64,000 bases of DNA from Microbacterium sp. zg-Y625 (GTDB lineage: Bacteria; Actinomycetota; Actinomycetes; Actinomycetales; Microbacteriaceae). Below, one piece after another: positions 8,975 to 22,258 of the stretch. The notes under the pieces are model-generated. The model did not search any database and was not told the origin of the DNA. It worked only from the letters and a program-made list of their open reading frames with translations. How positions within the stretch are numbered: the first letter of the stretch is position 1; every line of letters starts with the position of its first letter. The stretch is taken from the NCBI RefSeq assembly GCF_030246925.1, contig NZ_CP126740.1:434001-498000 (forward strand). Reading direction: 5' to 3'. The position numbers and the translations under genes are program-made.

Positions 8975-9325
8975 ATGGCGAAAATGGAGCATTTCGAGAT
9001 CCCCGCAGACGACATCGGCCGCGCGCAGGCGTTCTACCGGGAGGTCCTCGGGTTCGAGTACGAACCGTGGGGCGACGACATGGGCGTGCTGCGACAGCCC
9101 GAAGGCGAGGGCGTCAACGGCGACCTGCATCAGCGCGGCACCGCCCCGCATCCGACCGTGGTCTTCACCGTCGACCGCATCGAGGACACCGTGGCTCTCG
9201 CGGTGGCCCGCGGCGGCGAGCTGCTGGGGGCGATCCAACCGCTCGACGAGACGTCGCGGTGGGCGTACATCCGCGACAGCGAGGGAAACCTGATCGGCCT
9301 GTACGACGAAGTGTCGGCGGCCTGA
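8975..9325 (+). CDS. VOC-family (glyoxalase/bleomycin-resistance fold) protein
   Basis: This 116-residue single vicinal-oxygen-chelate protein begins MAKMEHFEIPADDIGRAQAFY. The first beta-alpha-beta half has the His (EHFEIPADD) and FYREVLGFE; the second half has VVFTVDRIEDTV and ends YIRDSEGNLIGLY, where the Glu of EGN is the usual metal ligand. Such small proteins are often named glyoxalase, but substrates are rarely known. It stands alone, divergent from the membrane-protein gene and 54 bases before tyrS. Confidence 0.88.
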   Translation: MAKMEHFEIPADDIGRAQAFYREVLGFEYEPWGDDMGVLRQPEGEGVNGDLHQRGTAPHPTVVFTVDRIEDTVALAVARGGELLGAIQPLDETSRWAYIRDSEGNLIGLYDEVSAA

Positions 9326-9379
9326 CCGGCCCGGCTGACCGGCCCGGCCCGGCGCCCCGGCGCTGGTAGCCTGAAACGC

Positions 9380-10693
9380 GTGTCCACCGAAGCCTTGACG
9401 ATCGCCGAACCCGCGATCGACCCCTCGTTCGACAACGTGTGGGATGAGCTCGTCTGGCGAGGGCTCGTGCACGTGTCCACCGATCAGCAGGCGCTGCGCG
9501 ACCTGCTCGCCGGCGACCCGATCACCTACTACTGCGGGTTCGACCCGACCGCCCCGAGCCTGCACCTCGGAAACCTCGTGCAGCTGCTGGTGCTGCGGCG
9601 CATCCAGCTGGCCGGGCACCGCCCGCTCGGACTCGTCGGCGGCTCGACAGGGCTGATCGGAGACCCGCGTCCCAGTGCGGAGCGCACCCTGAACACTCCC
9701 GAGGTGGTCGCCGAGTGGGTGACGCGCCTGCGCGGCCAGGTCGAGCGGTTCCTGAGCTTCGAGGGCGACAACGCCGCGCGCATCGTCAACAACCTCGACT
9801 GGACGGCGCCGCTGTCGGCGATCGACTTCCTGCGCGAGGTCGGCAAGCACTACCGCGTCGGCACCATGCTCAAGAAGGACGCGGTCGCGGCGCGGCTGAA
9901 CTCGGATGCCGGCATCAGCTACACCGAGTTCAGCTACCAGATCCTTCAGGGCATGGACTACCTCGAGCTCTACCGCCAGTACGACTGCGTGCTGCAGACC
10001 GGCGGCAGTGATCAGTGGGGCAACCTCACCAGCGGCACGGATCTCATCCACCGCGTGGAGGGCGTCTCGGTGCACGCCATCGGCACGCCGCTGATCACCA
10101 ACAGCGACGGGACCAAGTTCGGCAAGAGCGAGGGCAACGCCATCTGGCTCGACGCCGAGATGTGCAGCCCGTACCGGATGTACCAGTTCTGGCTCAACAG
10201 TGACGACGCCGACGTGGTGAACCGCCTCAAGATCTTCACGTTCCTCACCCGGGACGAGATCACCGAGTACGAGCGGCTGGTGGCCGAGGAGCCGTTCCGC
10301 CGGGCTGCCCAGAAGCGGCTCGCGCTCGAGGTGACGACCCTGGTGCACGGACCGGACGCGACCGCCGCGGTCATCGCGGCATCCGAGGCGCTGTTCGGCA
10401 AGGGCGATCTGACGGAGCTGGATGCCGCAACCCTCCGATCCGCCCTCGAAGAGCTGCCGAATGCCGAGGTCCCGGCGGAGACGACGGTGGCGCAGGCGCT
10501 CGTCGAGACCGGGCTCACCGCGAGTCTCTCGGAAGCGCGTCGTGCGATCGCACAGGGCGGGGTGACGCTTGACGGCATCCGCGTCGAAGACGAGGGGACG
10601 CCGGTGACCGGCGGTCTGCCGGGCGGGGTGTCGGTGCTGCGACGCGGCAAGAAGACGCTCGCCGGGCTCTTCGTCTCCCCGACCGCCGGCTGA
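9380..10693 (+). CDS. tyrS: Tyrosyl-tRNA synthetase
   Basis: It charges tRNA-Tyr with tyrosine. This 437-residue class I synthetase has the HIGH-type motif HLGN at residues 62-65 (TAPSLHLGNLVQLL), the TyrRS substrate motif QYDCVLQTGGSDQWGN, and KFGKS in place of KMSKS. A C-terminal S4 RNA-binding domain follows (SLSEARRAIAQGGVTLDG). The start is GTG at 9380. It is monocistronic or loosely linked to the DUF4184 gene 28 bases downstream. Confidence 0.97.
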   Translation: MSTEALTIAEPAIDPSFDNVWDELVWRGLVHVSTDQQALRDLLAGDPITYYCGFDPTAPSLHLGNLVQLLVLRRIQLAGHRPLGLVGGSTGLIGDPRPSAERTLNTPEVVAEWVTRLRGQVERFLSFEGDNAARIVNNLDWTAPLSAIDFLREVGKHYRVGTMLKKDAVAARLNSDAGISYTEFSYQILQGMDYLELYRQYDCVLQTGGSDQWGNLTSGTDLIHRVEGVSVHAIGTPLITNSDGTKFGKSEGNAIWLDAEMCSPYRMYQFWLNSDDADVVNRLKIFTFLTRDEITEYERLVAEEPFRRAAQKRLALEVTTLVHGPDATAAVIAASEALFGKGDLTELDAATLRSALEELPNAEVPAETTVAQALVETGLTASLSEARRAIAQGGVTLDGIRVEDEGTPVTGGLPGGVSVLRRGKKTLAGLFVSPTAG

Positions 10694-10721
10694 GCGCGGC
10701 GGCGACGGGGCTGGTCGAGGG

Positions 10722-11564
10722 ATGCCGTTCACGCCGAGCCATGCCCTTGTCGCGCTGCCGTTCGTGCGCACGCCGCTCGTCCCGGCGGCGATCGCCATCG
10801 GGGCGATGACCCCCGACCTGCCGCTCTTCCTGCGGGGGACGCCACTGACCTACGCCGCCACGCACTCGTGGACCGGGCTCGCCGCGACCGTGCTCGTCGC
10901 CTTCGCGCTGCTGCTGGTGTGGCGGTGCCTGCTGCGTCCGGCGGTGCGCGAGCTGTCGCCCCGGTGGCTCGCCGCCCGGCTGCCGGCGGAGTGGGACATG
11001 CCGGCAGGGTCCGCTGCCCGGGACGCCGTGGGACTGCTCCCCGGCAGCTCACGGGGGAGGGGCTACCCGCTGCTGCTCGTGGCATCGCTGCTGCTGGGCG
11101 TCGTCAGCCACATCGTGTGGGATGCCTTCACGCACCGAGGCCGTTGGGGCGTCGGCCTGATCCCGGGTCTGGATGGCGTATGGGGACCGTTCACCGGGTT
11201 CCGGTGGATCCAGTACGTCTCGGGTGTGGTCGGGCTCGCGGTCATCGGGGTGTGGGCGCTGCTCTGGCTGCGCCGCCGCCGTGCGGTGATGCCCGGCGCA
11301 TCGGTGCTCCCTGCATTCGTTCGATGGGCGTGGTGGCTGTCGCTGCCGGTCACGCTCCTCTCGGCGTGGGGGATCGGACTCGCCCGCTACGGCCCGTTTT
11401 CCGAGGACTTCACCGTCGCGCACCTCGCGTACCGGGTGCTGCCGCCGGCTTGCGGGCTGTGGGGAGCGGTCACGCTGGTGCTCGCCGTCGTCGTCCAGAT
11501 GCTGCGGGCGCGGGTGCGCAGGCGCGGTTCGGCGCCTGTAGGGGTGGGGCCGACTTCCGCGTGA
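10722..11564 (+). CDS. DUF4184-family membrane protein
   Basis: This 280-residue integral membrane protein starts MPFTPSHALVALPF, with AIGAMTPDLPLFL shortly after, the typical DUF4184 opening. The conserved polar cluster SHIVWDAFTHRGRWG in the middle contains His and Asp residues that suggest a metal site. About six membrane helices are visible. DUF4184 resembles membrane-bound metal-dependent hydrolases of the YdjM/LexA-regulated type in its His/Asp pattern, but activity is unproven. It is the last gene before the rRNA operon. Confidence 0.82.
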   Translation: MPFTPSHALVALPFVRTPLVPAAIAIGAMTPDLPLFLRGTPLTYAATHSWTGLAATVLVAFALLLVWRCLLRPAVRELSPRWLAARLPAEWDMPAGSAARDAVGLLPGSSRGRGYPLLLVASLLLGVVSHIVWDAFTHRGRWGVGLIPGLDGVWGPFTGFRWIQYVSGVVGLAVIGVWALLWLRRRRAVMPGASVLPAFVRWAWWLSLPVTLLSAWGIGLARYGPFSEDFTVAHLAYRVLPPACGLWGAVTLVLAVVVQMLRARVRRRGSAPVGVGPTSA

Positions 11565-11705
11565 TTCCGGGCGACACGCCCGGGAGGCGGGCCCGATTTG
11601 CCGGACCCCCGGATCCGGCGTAATGTTTTCTCTGTTGGCCCCAAAGGGGAAAGCGAAGAGGCCGAGAAGGCCCCGCTCCTCTCATGCAGTCAACATCCCC
11701 CACAC

Positions 11706-11735
11706 TGGTTCACCTCGCTGAGGCTGTGCTAGTAT
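11706..11735 (+). promoter_or_regulatory. Candidate rRNA operon promoter
   Basis: TGGTTC at 11706-11711, an 18-base spacer and TAGTAT at 11730-11735, with a TG one to two turns upstream (TGTGCTAGTAT), form a plausible strong promoter about 340 bases before mature 16S rRNA. The -35 box is weak, so the exact assignment is tentative. Confidence 0.45.
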
Positions 11736-12074
11736 GGGACTCCGGTTCGCAGGAACCAGGTCAGGGACCACTGCTCGGCGAAAGCCGGGCGAAGCGCCGA
11801 CCTGGCACTTCGAATCACACAACACGATCACACGCCCTTCGGGTACGGCTCAACAGGCCTGACCGGAGGAGCATCCGATCCTTGAGAACTCAACAGCGTG
11901 CACTTGTCAAATGCCAAATAACCTCGTCCCGGTTTTTACCGGGTGAGATTCCTTTGGATCAAAGTCCGATTCCCTTTATGGGGGTCGGCAACGGATAAGT
12001 CAGTAATGACATCCATTTGGTCAGTTCAAACTCGCTGTACACGACCTTATTCCGGTTGTGTCGGCAAATTTCTT
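11736..12074 (+). promoter_or_regulatory. rRNA leader with 16S processing arm
   Basis: This is the untranslated leader of the rRNA transcript. CAACAGCGTGCA at 11891-11902 is exactly complementary to TGCACGCTGTTG at 13758-13769 in the spacer, forming the long stem that RNase III-type enzymes cut to release pre-16S RNA. A small perfect hairpin CCCGGT-TTTT-ACCGGG lies at 11928-11943. No protein gene is credible here. Confidence 0.7.
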
Positions 12075-17129
<5,055 letters not shown>

Positions 17130-17233
17130 ACACCCGTTTGAGGTGCTACGCGTCCACTGAGTGGTTCTCGATGTACGGTCGAGAACCGCATAACAACAAT
17201 CTTTTGTTGTGTGCAGACTGAAACATCAATAGT

Positions 17234-17351
17234 GTTTCGGCGGCCATAGCGAGAGGGAAACGCCCGGTCCCATACCGAACCCGGAAGCTAAGCCTCTCAG
17301 CGCCGATGGTACTGCAGGGGGGACCCTGTGGGAGAGTAGGACACCGCCGGA
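17234..17351 (+). rRNA. rrf: 5S ribosomal RNA
   Basis: This 5S rRNA of about 118 bases starts GTTTCGGCGGCCATAGCG, with the conserved CCGAACCCGGAAGCTAAG in the middle and a 3' end pairing as ACCGCCGGAC. It lies 104 bases after 23S and closes the operon; the terminator follows 10 bases later. Confidence 0.96.
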
Positions 17352-17361
17352 CTTCTTCCGT

Positions 17362-17393
17362 GAGAAAGCCACCCAATGTTGGGTGGCTTTCTC
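17362..17393 (+). terminator. rRNA operon terminator
   Basis: This is a perfect 15-bp stem GAGAAAGCCACCCAA / TTGGGTGGCTTTCTC with a 2-base loop, followed by TCGTT. It is the strongest intrinsic terminator in the window and is placed directly after 5S rRNA. Confidence 0.92.
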
Positions 17394-17553
17394 TCGTTAA
17401 CGCGTCGTTTCTGCGATGCCCCGCGCGCCGCGTTGCGTTGGGCCCCGCTGCGCCCCGCGGCATCCACTGACCGCGGTCGCCGCAGTTGTACCCATCCGCG
17501 GCGCGGAGGGCGCCATCTGCGTCCACCGAGCGGATGCCGCGGCCGCAGTCCGG

Positions 17554-17663
17554 TACTCACTCGCGGCGACGAATACTCACTCGCGGCGACGAATACTCAC
17601 TCGGGTCCACGAATACTCACTCGCGCCCGCGAATACTCACTCGCGTCCACGAATACTCACTCG
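17554..17663. repeat. 20-bp direct tandem repeat, 5.5 copies
   Basis: Units of 20 bases begin TACTCACTCG and end ACGAA or GCGAA. Five full units start at 17554, 17574, 17594, 17614 and 17634, with a half unit at 17654. The core CGAATACTCACTCG is constant while six or so positions vary. The array ends 21 bases before the GTG start of the GNAT gene and is not coding in a convincing frame. The unvaried spacing of about two helical turns would suit cooperative protein binding. Confidence 0.9.
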
Positions 17664-17684
17664 GCGCGGGGACGATAGCGTGAG

Positions 17685-18710
17685 GTGGTGACTGAGCAGA
17701 CTCTTGCCGACCGAATCGGCCTCGCACCGGAGCCGGCGATGCCGCAGCATCCCGACGTGCCGACCTGGCGCATGGCCACCCCCGAGGACATCGACGCGAT
17801 GCACGGCATCTCGACCGCGGCCGGTCGCGTTGACCACCCCACGTGGAGCATGCCCCGCGAGGACATCGCCGACACCTTCGAGATGTCGCACATCGACCAC
17901 AGCCGGGACACCGTCATCGGGTTCGCCGCGGACGGCACGCCGGTGGCCTACGGCAGCGCCTTCGTGCACCCCTCGCGCGACGTCCGCGTGCAGGTCGACA
18001 TCGCCGGCGAGGTGCACCCCGAATGGCGGCGGCGCGGGGTCGGCACCCAGGTGGTGCAGTGGCAGTACGCCCAGGCGGTGCGCCGGCTGGCCGAATCCGG
18101 GTCCACCCTTCCCGGCACCGTCCGCGCCTACGCCGAGGGCGCCAACGACGACGCGGCCGCGCTCCTCGAGCGCCACGGGCTGCGGGTGCAACGCTGGTTC
18201 ACGACCATGCAGCGGGACCTCTCCGAACCGATCCCGGCGCGGGAGACCCCCGACGGCTTCGTGCTCGTCCCGTACAGCTCCGAGCGTGCGCTGGACGCTC
18301 TCGAGGCCCGCAACGACGCCTTCCGCGACCACTGGGGCAGCCTCCCCAGCGCTCCCGAGACCTGGCAGAAGTTCGTGGGCGGCCCGTTCCTGCGCCCGGA
18401 CCTGTCGACCCTCGTGCTCGACGGCGATCGCATCGTCGCGTTCTGCCTCGGCTCCGTGAACGAGGAGGACTGGGCCGCGCTCGGCGCGTCCCACGTGTAC
18501 ATCGACCTCATCGGTGTCGTGCGCTCGCACCGCGGGCGGGGCCTCGCACCGCTCGTCATCGCCGAGTCGCTGCGCGCGGCGGCGGCCGCGGGCCTCGAGA
18601 AGGCCGTGCTCGACGTCGACACCGAGAGCCCGACCGGCGCCCACTCGCTCTACGAGAGTCTGGGTTTCGTCGCGACCGAACGCGAGCGCGTGCTCGTGCG
18701 CGAGTTCTAG
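17685..18710 (+). CDS. Double-GNAT-domain N-acetyltransferase
   Basis: This 341-residue protein contains two GNAT folds. In the first (about 25-165), the CoA-binding loop is seen in EVHPEWRRRGVGTQVVQW; in the second (about 185-341), in LIGVVRSHRGRGLAPLV, followed by YESLGF. The two-domain plan resembles mycothiol synthase MshD and related actinobacterial acetyltransferases, but the sequence is not clearly MshD. GTG codons at 17685 and 17688 could both start it. The tandem repeat array just upstream may influence expression. Confidence 0.85.
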   Translation: MVTEQTLADRIGLAPEPAMPQHPDVPTWRMATPEDIDAMHGISTAAGRVDHPTWSMPREDIADTFEMSHIDHSRDTVIGFAADGTPVAYGSAFVHPSRDVRVQVDIAGEVHPEWRRRGVGTQVVQWQYAQAVRRLAESGSTLPGTVRAYAEGANDDAAALLERHGLRVQRWFTTMQRDLSEPIPARETPDGFVLVPYSSERALDALEARNDAFRDHWGSLPSAPETWQKFVGGPFLRPDLSTLVLDGDRIVAFCLGSVNEEDWAALGASHVYIDLIGVVRSHRGRGLAPLVIAESLRAAAAAGLEKAVLDVDTESPTGAHSLYESLGFVATERERVLVREF

Positions 18711-18859
18711 AGGGGCGGATGCCGCGCCCCAGCGGAGCCAGCCCCCAGCACCAGCCCCAGCGCTGCCGCGCGGTCACCAGCACACCGCGCCACGGGGCCG
18801 GCCGAGGATATCCACGGCCGACCCCGGGACGCGCGGGGGTGTCGCGCCGTAGGCTGGCC

Positions 18860-18905
18860 GCAGGCGCACCGGTCCGATGGAGGCAGGCGCAGCGATCCGA
18901 TGGAG
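18860..18905 (+). repeat. 23-bp tandem duplication carrying the ribosome binding site
   Basis: Two adjacent 23-base copies (18860-18882 and 18883-18905) agree at 21 positions, differing at positions 10 and 13. Each ends GATGGAG(G), so the Shine-Dalgarno GGAGG is duplicated. Only the second copy is correctly spaced (five bases) from the ATG at 18912. Confidence 0.85.
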
Positions 18906-18911
18906 GCTGAC

Positions 18912-19757
18912 ATGAGCGAAACGATCGTCGTGGGCGTCACGGGAGCTCCCGCCGCCCGCCGAGCCGTCGACTGGGCGGTGGACCGCGCAGCGCATCATCG
19001 CGGCCACCGGGTCGAGCTGCTGAGCGTCGTGGGCGGCGCCGTCGGCACCGTCGGCGAAGGCGCCGTGATGGATGTGGTGCTCGACGCGACCAACCGCATG
19101 CTCGAAGACGAGGCCGCGCGCGTGGCCGGCTCGGGGGTGCAGGTGACGACGCGGGTGGATGCCGGCAATCCCGTCACCGCGCTCGCGGCGGCATCCGAGA
19201 AGGCGGAGCTGCTGGTCATCGGCAGCGACTACCGAGGGCCGGAGTCGGGGCCTGCTCGCGGGGCGCACGGCATCCGCATCGTGGCGGGGTCCCACTGCCC
19301 CGTGGTGGTCGTGCCCGACATCGAGATCCACGACCGCAGCGGCGTGGTGGTCGGCGTCGACGGCTCGCCGGTGTCCGAGGGGGCGATCCGCTTCGCCGCC
19401 GCAGAAGCCGACCGGCTGGGTGAGCCGCTCACGGCCGTGTGCGTCTGGACGCCCGTCGTCACGCCGCGCACGGCGCCCATGGTCTATCCCGACCTGTACC
19501 TCGCGAACATGCAGCGCGCGGCCGAGGAGCGCCTGGCGCTGTCGCTCGCGGGTCTGAGGTCGCAGTACCCCGACCTCGTCATCGAAGAGAAGGCGGTCGA
19601 GGGCCACCCCTCGGAGGTCATCAACGACCTCGCGGCCACCGCCAAGCTCGCGGTGATCGGCACGCATGGGCGCAACGCGCTGGCGCGGTTCCTGCTCGGA
19701 TCCGTCAGCCACGAGGTCCTGCAGCGCCTCGCGACCGTGACCGTCGTCACCCGCTGA
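18912..19757 (+). CDS. Tandem universal stress protein
   Basis: This 281-residue protein has two UspA domains. Domain 1 is about residues 1-140 (MSETIVVGVTGAPAARRAVDWA, ending VVVVPD) and domain 2 is about 148-281 (VVVGVDGSPVSEGAIRFAA). The ATP-binding signature is clear in the second half as GTHGRNALARFLLGSVSHEV. Such proteins are typical of actinobacteria and respond to stress, dormancy or hypoxia. I chose ATG 18912 over 18900 because GGAGG at 18902-18906 is ideally placed. It stands alone, 31 bases before truA. Confidence 0.9.
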   Translation: MSETIVVGVTGAPAARRAVDWAVDRAAHHRGHRVELLSVVGGAVGTVGEGAVMDVVLDATNRMLEDEAARVAGSGVQVTTRVDAGNPVTALAAASEKAELLVIGSDYRGPESGPARGAHGIRIVAGSHCPVVVVPDIEIHDRSGVVVGVDGSPVSEGAIRFAAAEADRLGEPLTAVCVWTPVVTPRTAPMVYPDLYLANMQRAAEERLALSLAGLRSQYPDLVIEEKAVEGHPSEVINDLAATAKLAVIGTHGRNALARFLLGSVSHEVLQRLATVTVVTR

Positions 19758-19788
19758 GCGGGGCGCGGGGACGGCTGAGTAGGCTGTC

Positions 19789-20658
19789 GTGGTGCGCATC
19801 CGTCTCGACATCGCCTACGACGGCACGCACTTTCGCGGGTGGGCCCGGCAGCCGCAGCTGCGCACCGTGCAGGGGACGATCGAAGAGGCGATCACGCGCA
19901 TCCTCGGCGGCGAGCCGCGGCTCGTGGTGGCCGGACGCACGGATGCCGGCGTGCACGCGACCGGTCAGGTGGCGCACCTCGATCTGACCGACGCGCAGGT
20001 CGCCCGGCTGCAGGCCCGTCGCGGCCGCGGCGACGGCGTCGAGGGCGGCGCCGACGACTCCGCGCGCGTGGCGGCGCTCGCCGGCCGCATCGGGGGCGTG
20101 CTGGGCCAGTACCCCGACGTCGTGGTGCGCCGCACCAGCATCGCCCCGGAGGGATTCGACGCCCGGTTCTCGGCGACGAGCCGTCGCTACGAGTACCGCA
20201 TCGCCGACACGGTCACCGGGTACGACCCGCTCGAGCGGCATCGCACGACCACGGTGCGCGCCGGCCTCGACGTGACGGCGATGGATGCCGCCGCGCGCTC
20301 GCTCGTCGGCCTTCACGACTTCGCGGCGTACTGCAAGCCGCGCGACGAGGCGACGACGATCCGCACGCTTCTCGAGTTCGAGTGGCGCCGCGACGGCGCC
20401 GGCGTGCTCATCGCACACGTGAAGGCGGACGCCTTCTGCCACAGCATGGTGCGCGCGCTCGTCGGGGCGTGCGTCGCGGTGGGGGAGGGACGCCTGAGCC
20501 CGGCCGACGTCGTCGAGCTGCGCGACGAGGGCGTGCGCACCAGCGAGTTCAAGGTGCTCGCCGCGCGCGGGCTCACGCTCACCGAGGTCGGGTATCCGGC
20601 CGATGACCTGCTCGCCGCCCGCGCCGCGCAGACCCGCAACCGCCGCGACGCCGAGTAG
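19789..20658 (+). CDS. truA: tRNA pseudouridine(38-40) synthase TruA
   Basis: It forms pseudouridine at positions 38-40 of the tRNA anticodon stem. This 289-residue protein has the catalytic Asp in the GRTDAGVHATGQ motif, RRYEYRI, the FAAYCK segment and a C-terminal SMVRALVG motif. An extra loop of about 30 residues rich in Gly, Arg and Asp (ARRGRGDGVEGGADD) follows the first domain, longer than in E. coli. Starts at 19789 and 19792 (both GTG) are equivalent. In many actinobacteria truA follows rplQ; here it is 12 kb away. Confidence 0.96.
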   Translation: MVRIRLDIAYDGTHFRGWARQPQLRTVQGTIEEAITRILGGEPRLVVAGRTDAGVHATGQVAHLDLTDAQVARLQARRGRGDGVEGGADDSARVAALAGRIGGVLGQYPDVVVRRTSIAPEGFDARFSATSRRYEYRIADTVTGYDPLERHRTTTVRAGLDVTAMDAAARSLVGLHDFAAYCKPRDEATTIRTLLEFEWRRDGAGVLIAHVKADAFCHSMVRALVGACVAVGEGRLSPADVVELRDEGVRTSEFKVLAARGLTLTEVGYPADDLLAARAAQTRNRRDAE

Positions 20659-20803
20659 CGGCCGCAGCGCCCGCACGCCGCCCGCCGCCGCCCGCGCGCG
20701 CACCCCGCCCGCCCGCCGGCGCCGCCCGCGCGGGTTACCTCTCAGCCGACGCACGCGCAACCGTCACCGGGAGGCCAGGCGGCAGGCCTACGCTGGAAGC
20801 ACC

Positions 20804-21502
20804 ATGAGAGTGATCTCGTACAACCTGCGTAAACATCGTGCCGCCGGCGAGCTGGCGGACCTGGTCGAACGTCACAGCGCCAACGTGCTCTGCCTGCAGG
20901 AAGCGGTGACGGCGGAGCTGCCCGCGCAGATCGGCGGGCTGAAGCTGGCCGGCTCCACGCACCGCAATCGGCTGGGGCTGGCGGTCTACTACCGCGCCAA
21001 CACCTTCCACGCCCTCGAGGCGCGGTCGATGTCGCTCAAGAAGTCGCTGCACGATCGGGTGCTGAAGCCCGCGGAGGAGCGCATGCTGGGCGTGCGCCTG
21101 CGCGACATCGACAACAACCGCGAGTTCATCGTCGCGTCGTTCCACGCCGCCCCGCTGACGGCGCTCAACTCGCTGCGCCGTCACCAGATCAAGGCGGCGC
21201 TGACGGAGCTCGCGAACCTCGGTGAATCGCTGCCGATCCTCATGGTCGGCGACTACAACTACCCGGTGTTCAAAGAGCACCTGGGCCAGCGGGTGCGCGA
21301 GGCGGGCTACGAGCTGACGCTCAGCGACGTGCGCACCTACACGCGGTACAAGTTCTTCCGTGGTCACTACGACTTCGCCACGTCGGTCGGCCTCGACATC
21401 GAGCGGGTCACGACGCTGCCGCAGGGCCGCAGCGACCACCTGCCGATCCTCGTGACGGCCACGCCGTCGGCGGTGGCGCGAGCCAGCGAAGGCGCCGCCT
21501 GA
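20804..21502 (+). CDS. Endonuclease/exonuclease/phosphatase (EEP) family protein
   Basis: This 232-residue protein of the DNase I-like EEP fold starts MRVISYNLRKH, then LCLQEAVT (metal-binding Glu), a central SFHAAPLT segment, GDYNYPVF (catalytic Asp/Asn) and the terminal SDHLPILV (Asp-His). The active-site set therefore seems complete. Substrates in this fold range from DNA to phosphoesters and sphingolipids and cannot be predicted. No signal peptide is seen, so it is likely cytoplasmic. The ATG at 20804 has GGAAG eight bases upstream. Confidence 0.87.
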   Translation: MRVISYNLRKHRAAGELADLVERHSANVLCLQEAVTAELPAQIGGLKLAGSTHRNRLGLAVYYRANTFHALEARSMSLKKSLHDRVLKPAEERMLGVRLRDIDNNREFIVASFHAAPLTALNSLRRHQIKAALTELANLGESLPILMVGDYNYPVFKEHLGQRVREAGYELTLSDVRTYTRYKFFRGHYDFATSVGLDIERVTTLPQGRSDHLPILVTATPSAVARASEGAA

Positions 21503-22258
21503 GCGCGCGACGCCGTTGTCGTTCGGGGTGTTGACGTGCGCGGCGTGGCGCCCCCCGACGCCACGCTCGCGCACGTGGATGCCGCAGCCGACCGGACCCC
21601 CCACCTTCGCGGCCGGCTGACAGCATTCCCCCTGTGGGACGATCCCCACGTCGCCACTCCGCCATTGAACCGGCCCCCGCAGGACGCTTGAGCGTCTTGC
21701 GCCAAAGTTGCGCTAGAACTGCGGGGATCTCAGCTAACCACCGCACCCAGGCCGCTCGTTTCCGCCGCACTTCGCCCCGCCGCCCAGGAAACGCGCGCGT
21801 CTGCGGGGAGACGATCGGCGCTGTGCGGCCATCCGCGGGCCGCAGGCACCGCCATGCTCGTTGAGCGGGGCTTGAGGTCGGACCCGGCTTTTCGAGGCTT
21901 CACGGGGCCGGCAGGGGCCGTCACGACCGTTCTGGTGCGCACTCCGCATCGCGGATGACGCGGATGGGACCGGCAATCAGCGTCTCGCTGCGCGGCGGAC
22001 GCGCCGACCTGGCCCCGCACGCCGCGCTGACGGCGACAGACGCGTAGGACAACGCCCCCTGGCATCCGCTGCCTTCGGCGCCGAGGACCTGGAATCGCTC
22101 CCACAAGAACGCCGCAAGAAACGGGCAAGGCTCCGCCATCGGCCGATTCTGCGGCGACGCGCGAACCTAGGCTTCAGACACCGACCCCCCACGAACCCGA
22201 AACCGTGCGCGGTCGGCTCTCGACGCGCGCCCCCGCGCCCCGCTCAGAACGGTCTCGT
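21503..22258. other. 756-bp region without a credible gene
   Basis: Short open frames on both strands here have Arg/Pro-rich random-looking translations and no recognisable domain. I looked for riboswitch cores, terminators and tRNA and saw none I can support. The sequence is less strongly periodic in third-position GC than neighbouring genes. It is the upstream region of the lipoprotein-GT2 pair and should contain its promoter. Confidence 0.5.

Noticed and set aside
8798..10798. 666-codon minus-strand open frame across tyrS
   Set aside because: It is a shadow of GC-rich coding DNA: the translation is His/Arg/Val-rich without domains, and tyrS on the other strand is certain.
11049..11703. 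Minus-strand open frames over the DUF4184 gene and rRNA promoter region
   Set aside because: They are Arg/Pro/Thr-rich random translations that overlap a convincing membrane protein and promoter elements.
17554..17663. CRISPR array
   Set aside because: Units are contiguous 20-bp direct repeats with no unique spacers of 30 bases or so, no leader and no cas genes.
21503..22258. c-di-GMP or c-di-AMP riboswitch upstream of the lipoprotein-GT2 genes
   Set aside because: I looked for GEMM and ydaO-type conserved cores and could not find them.
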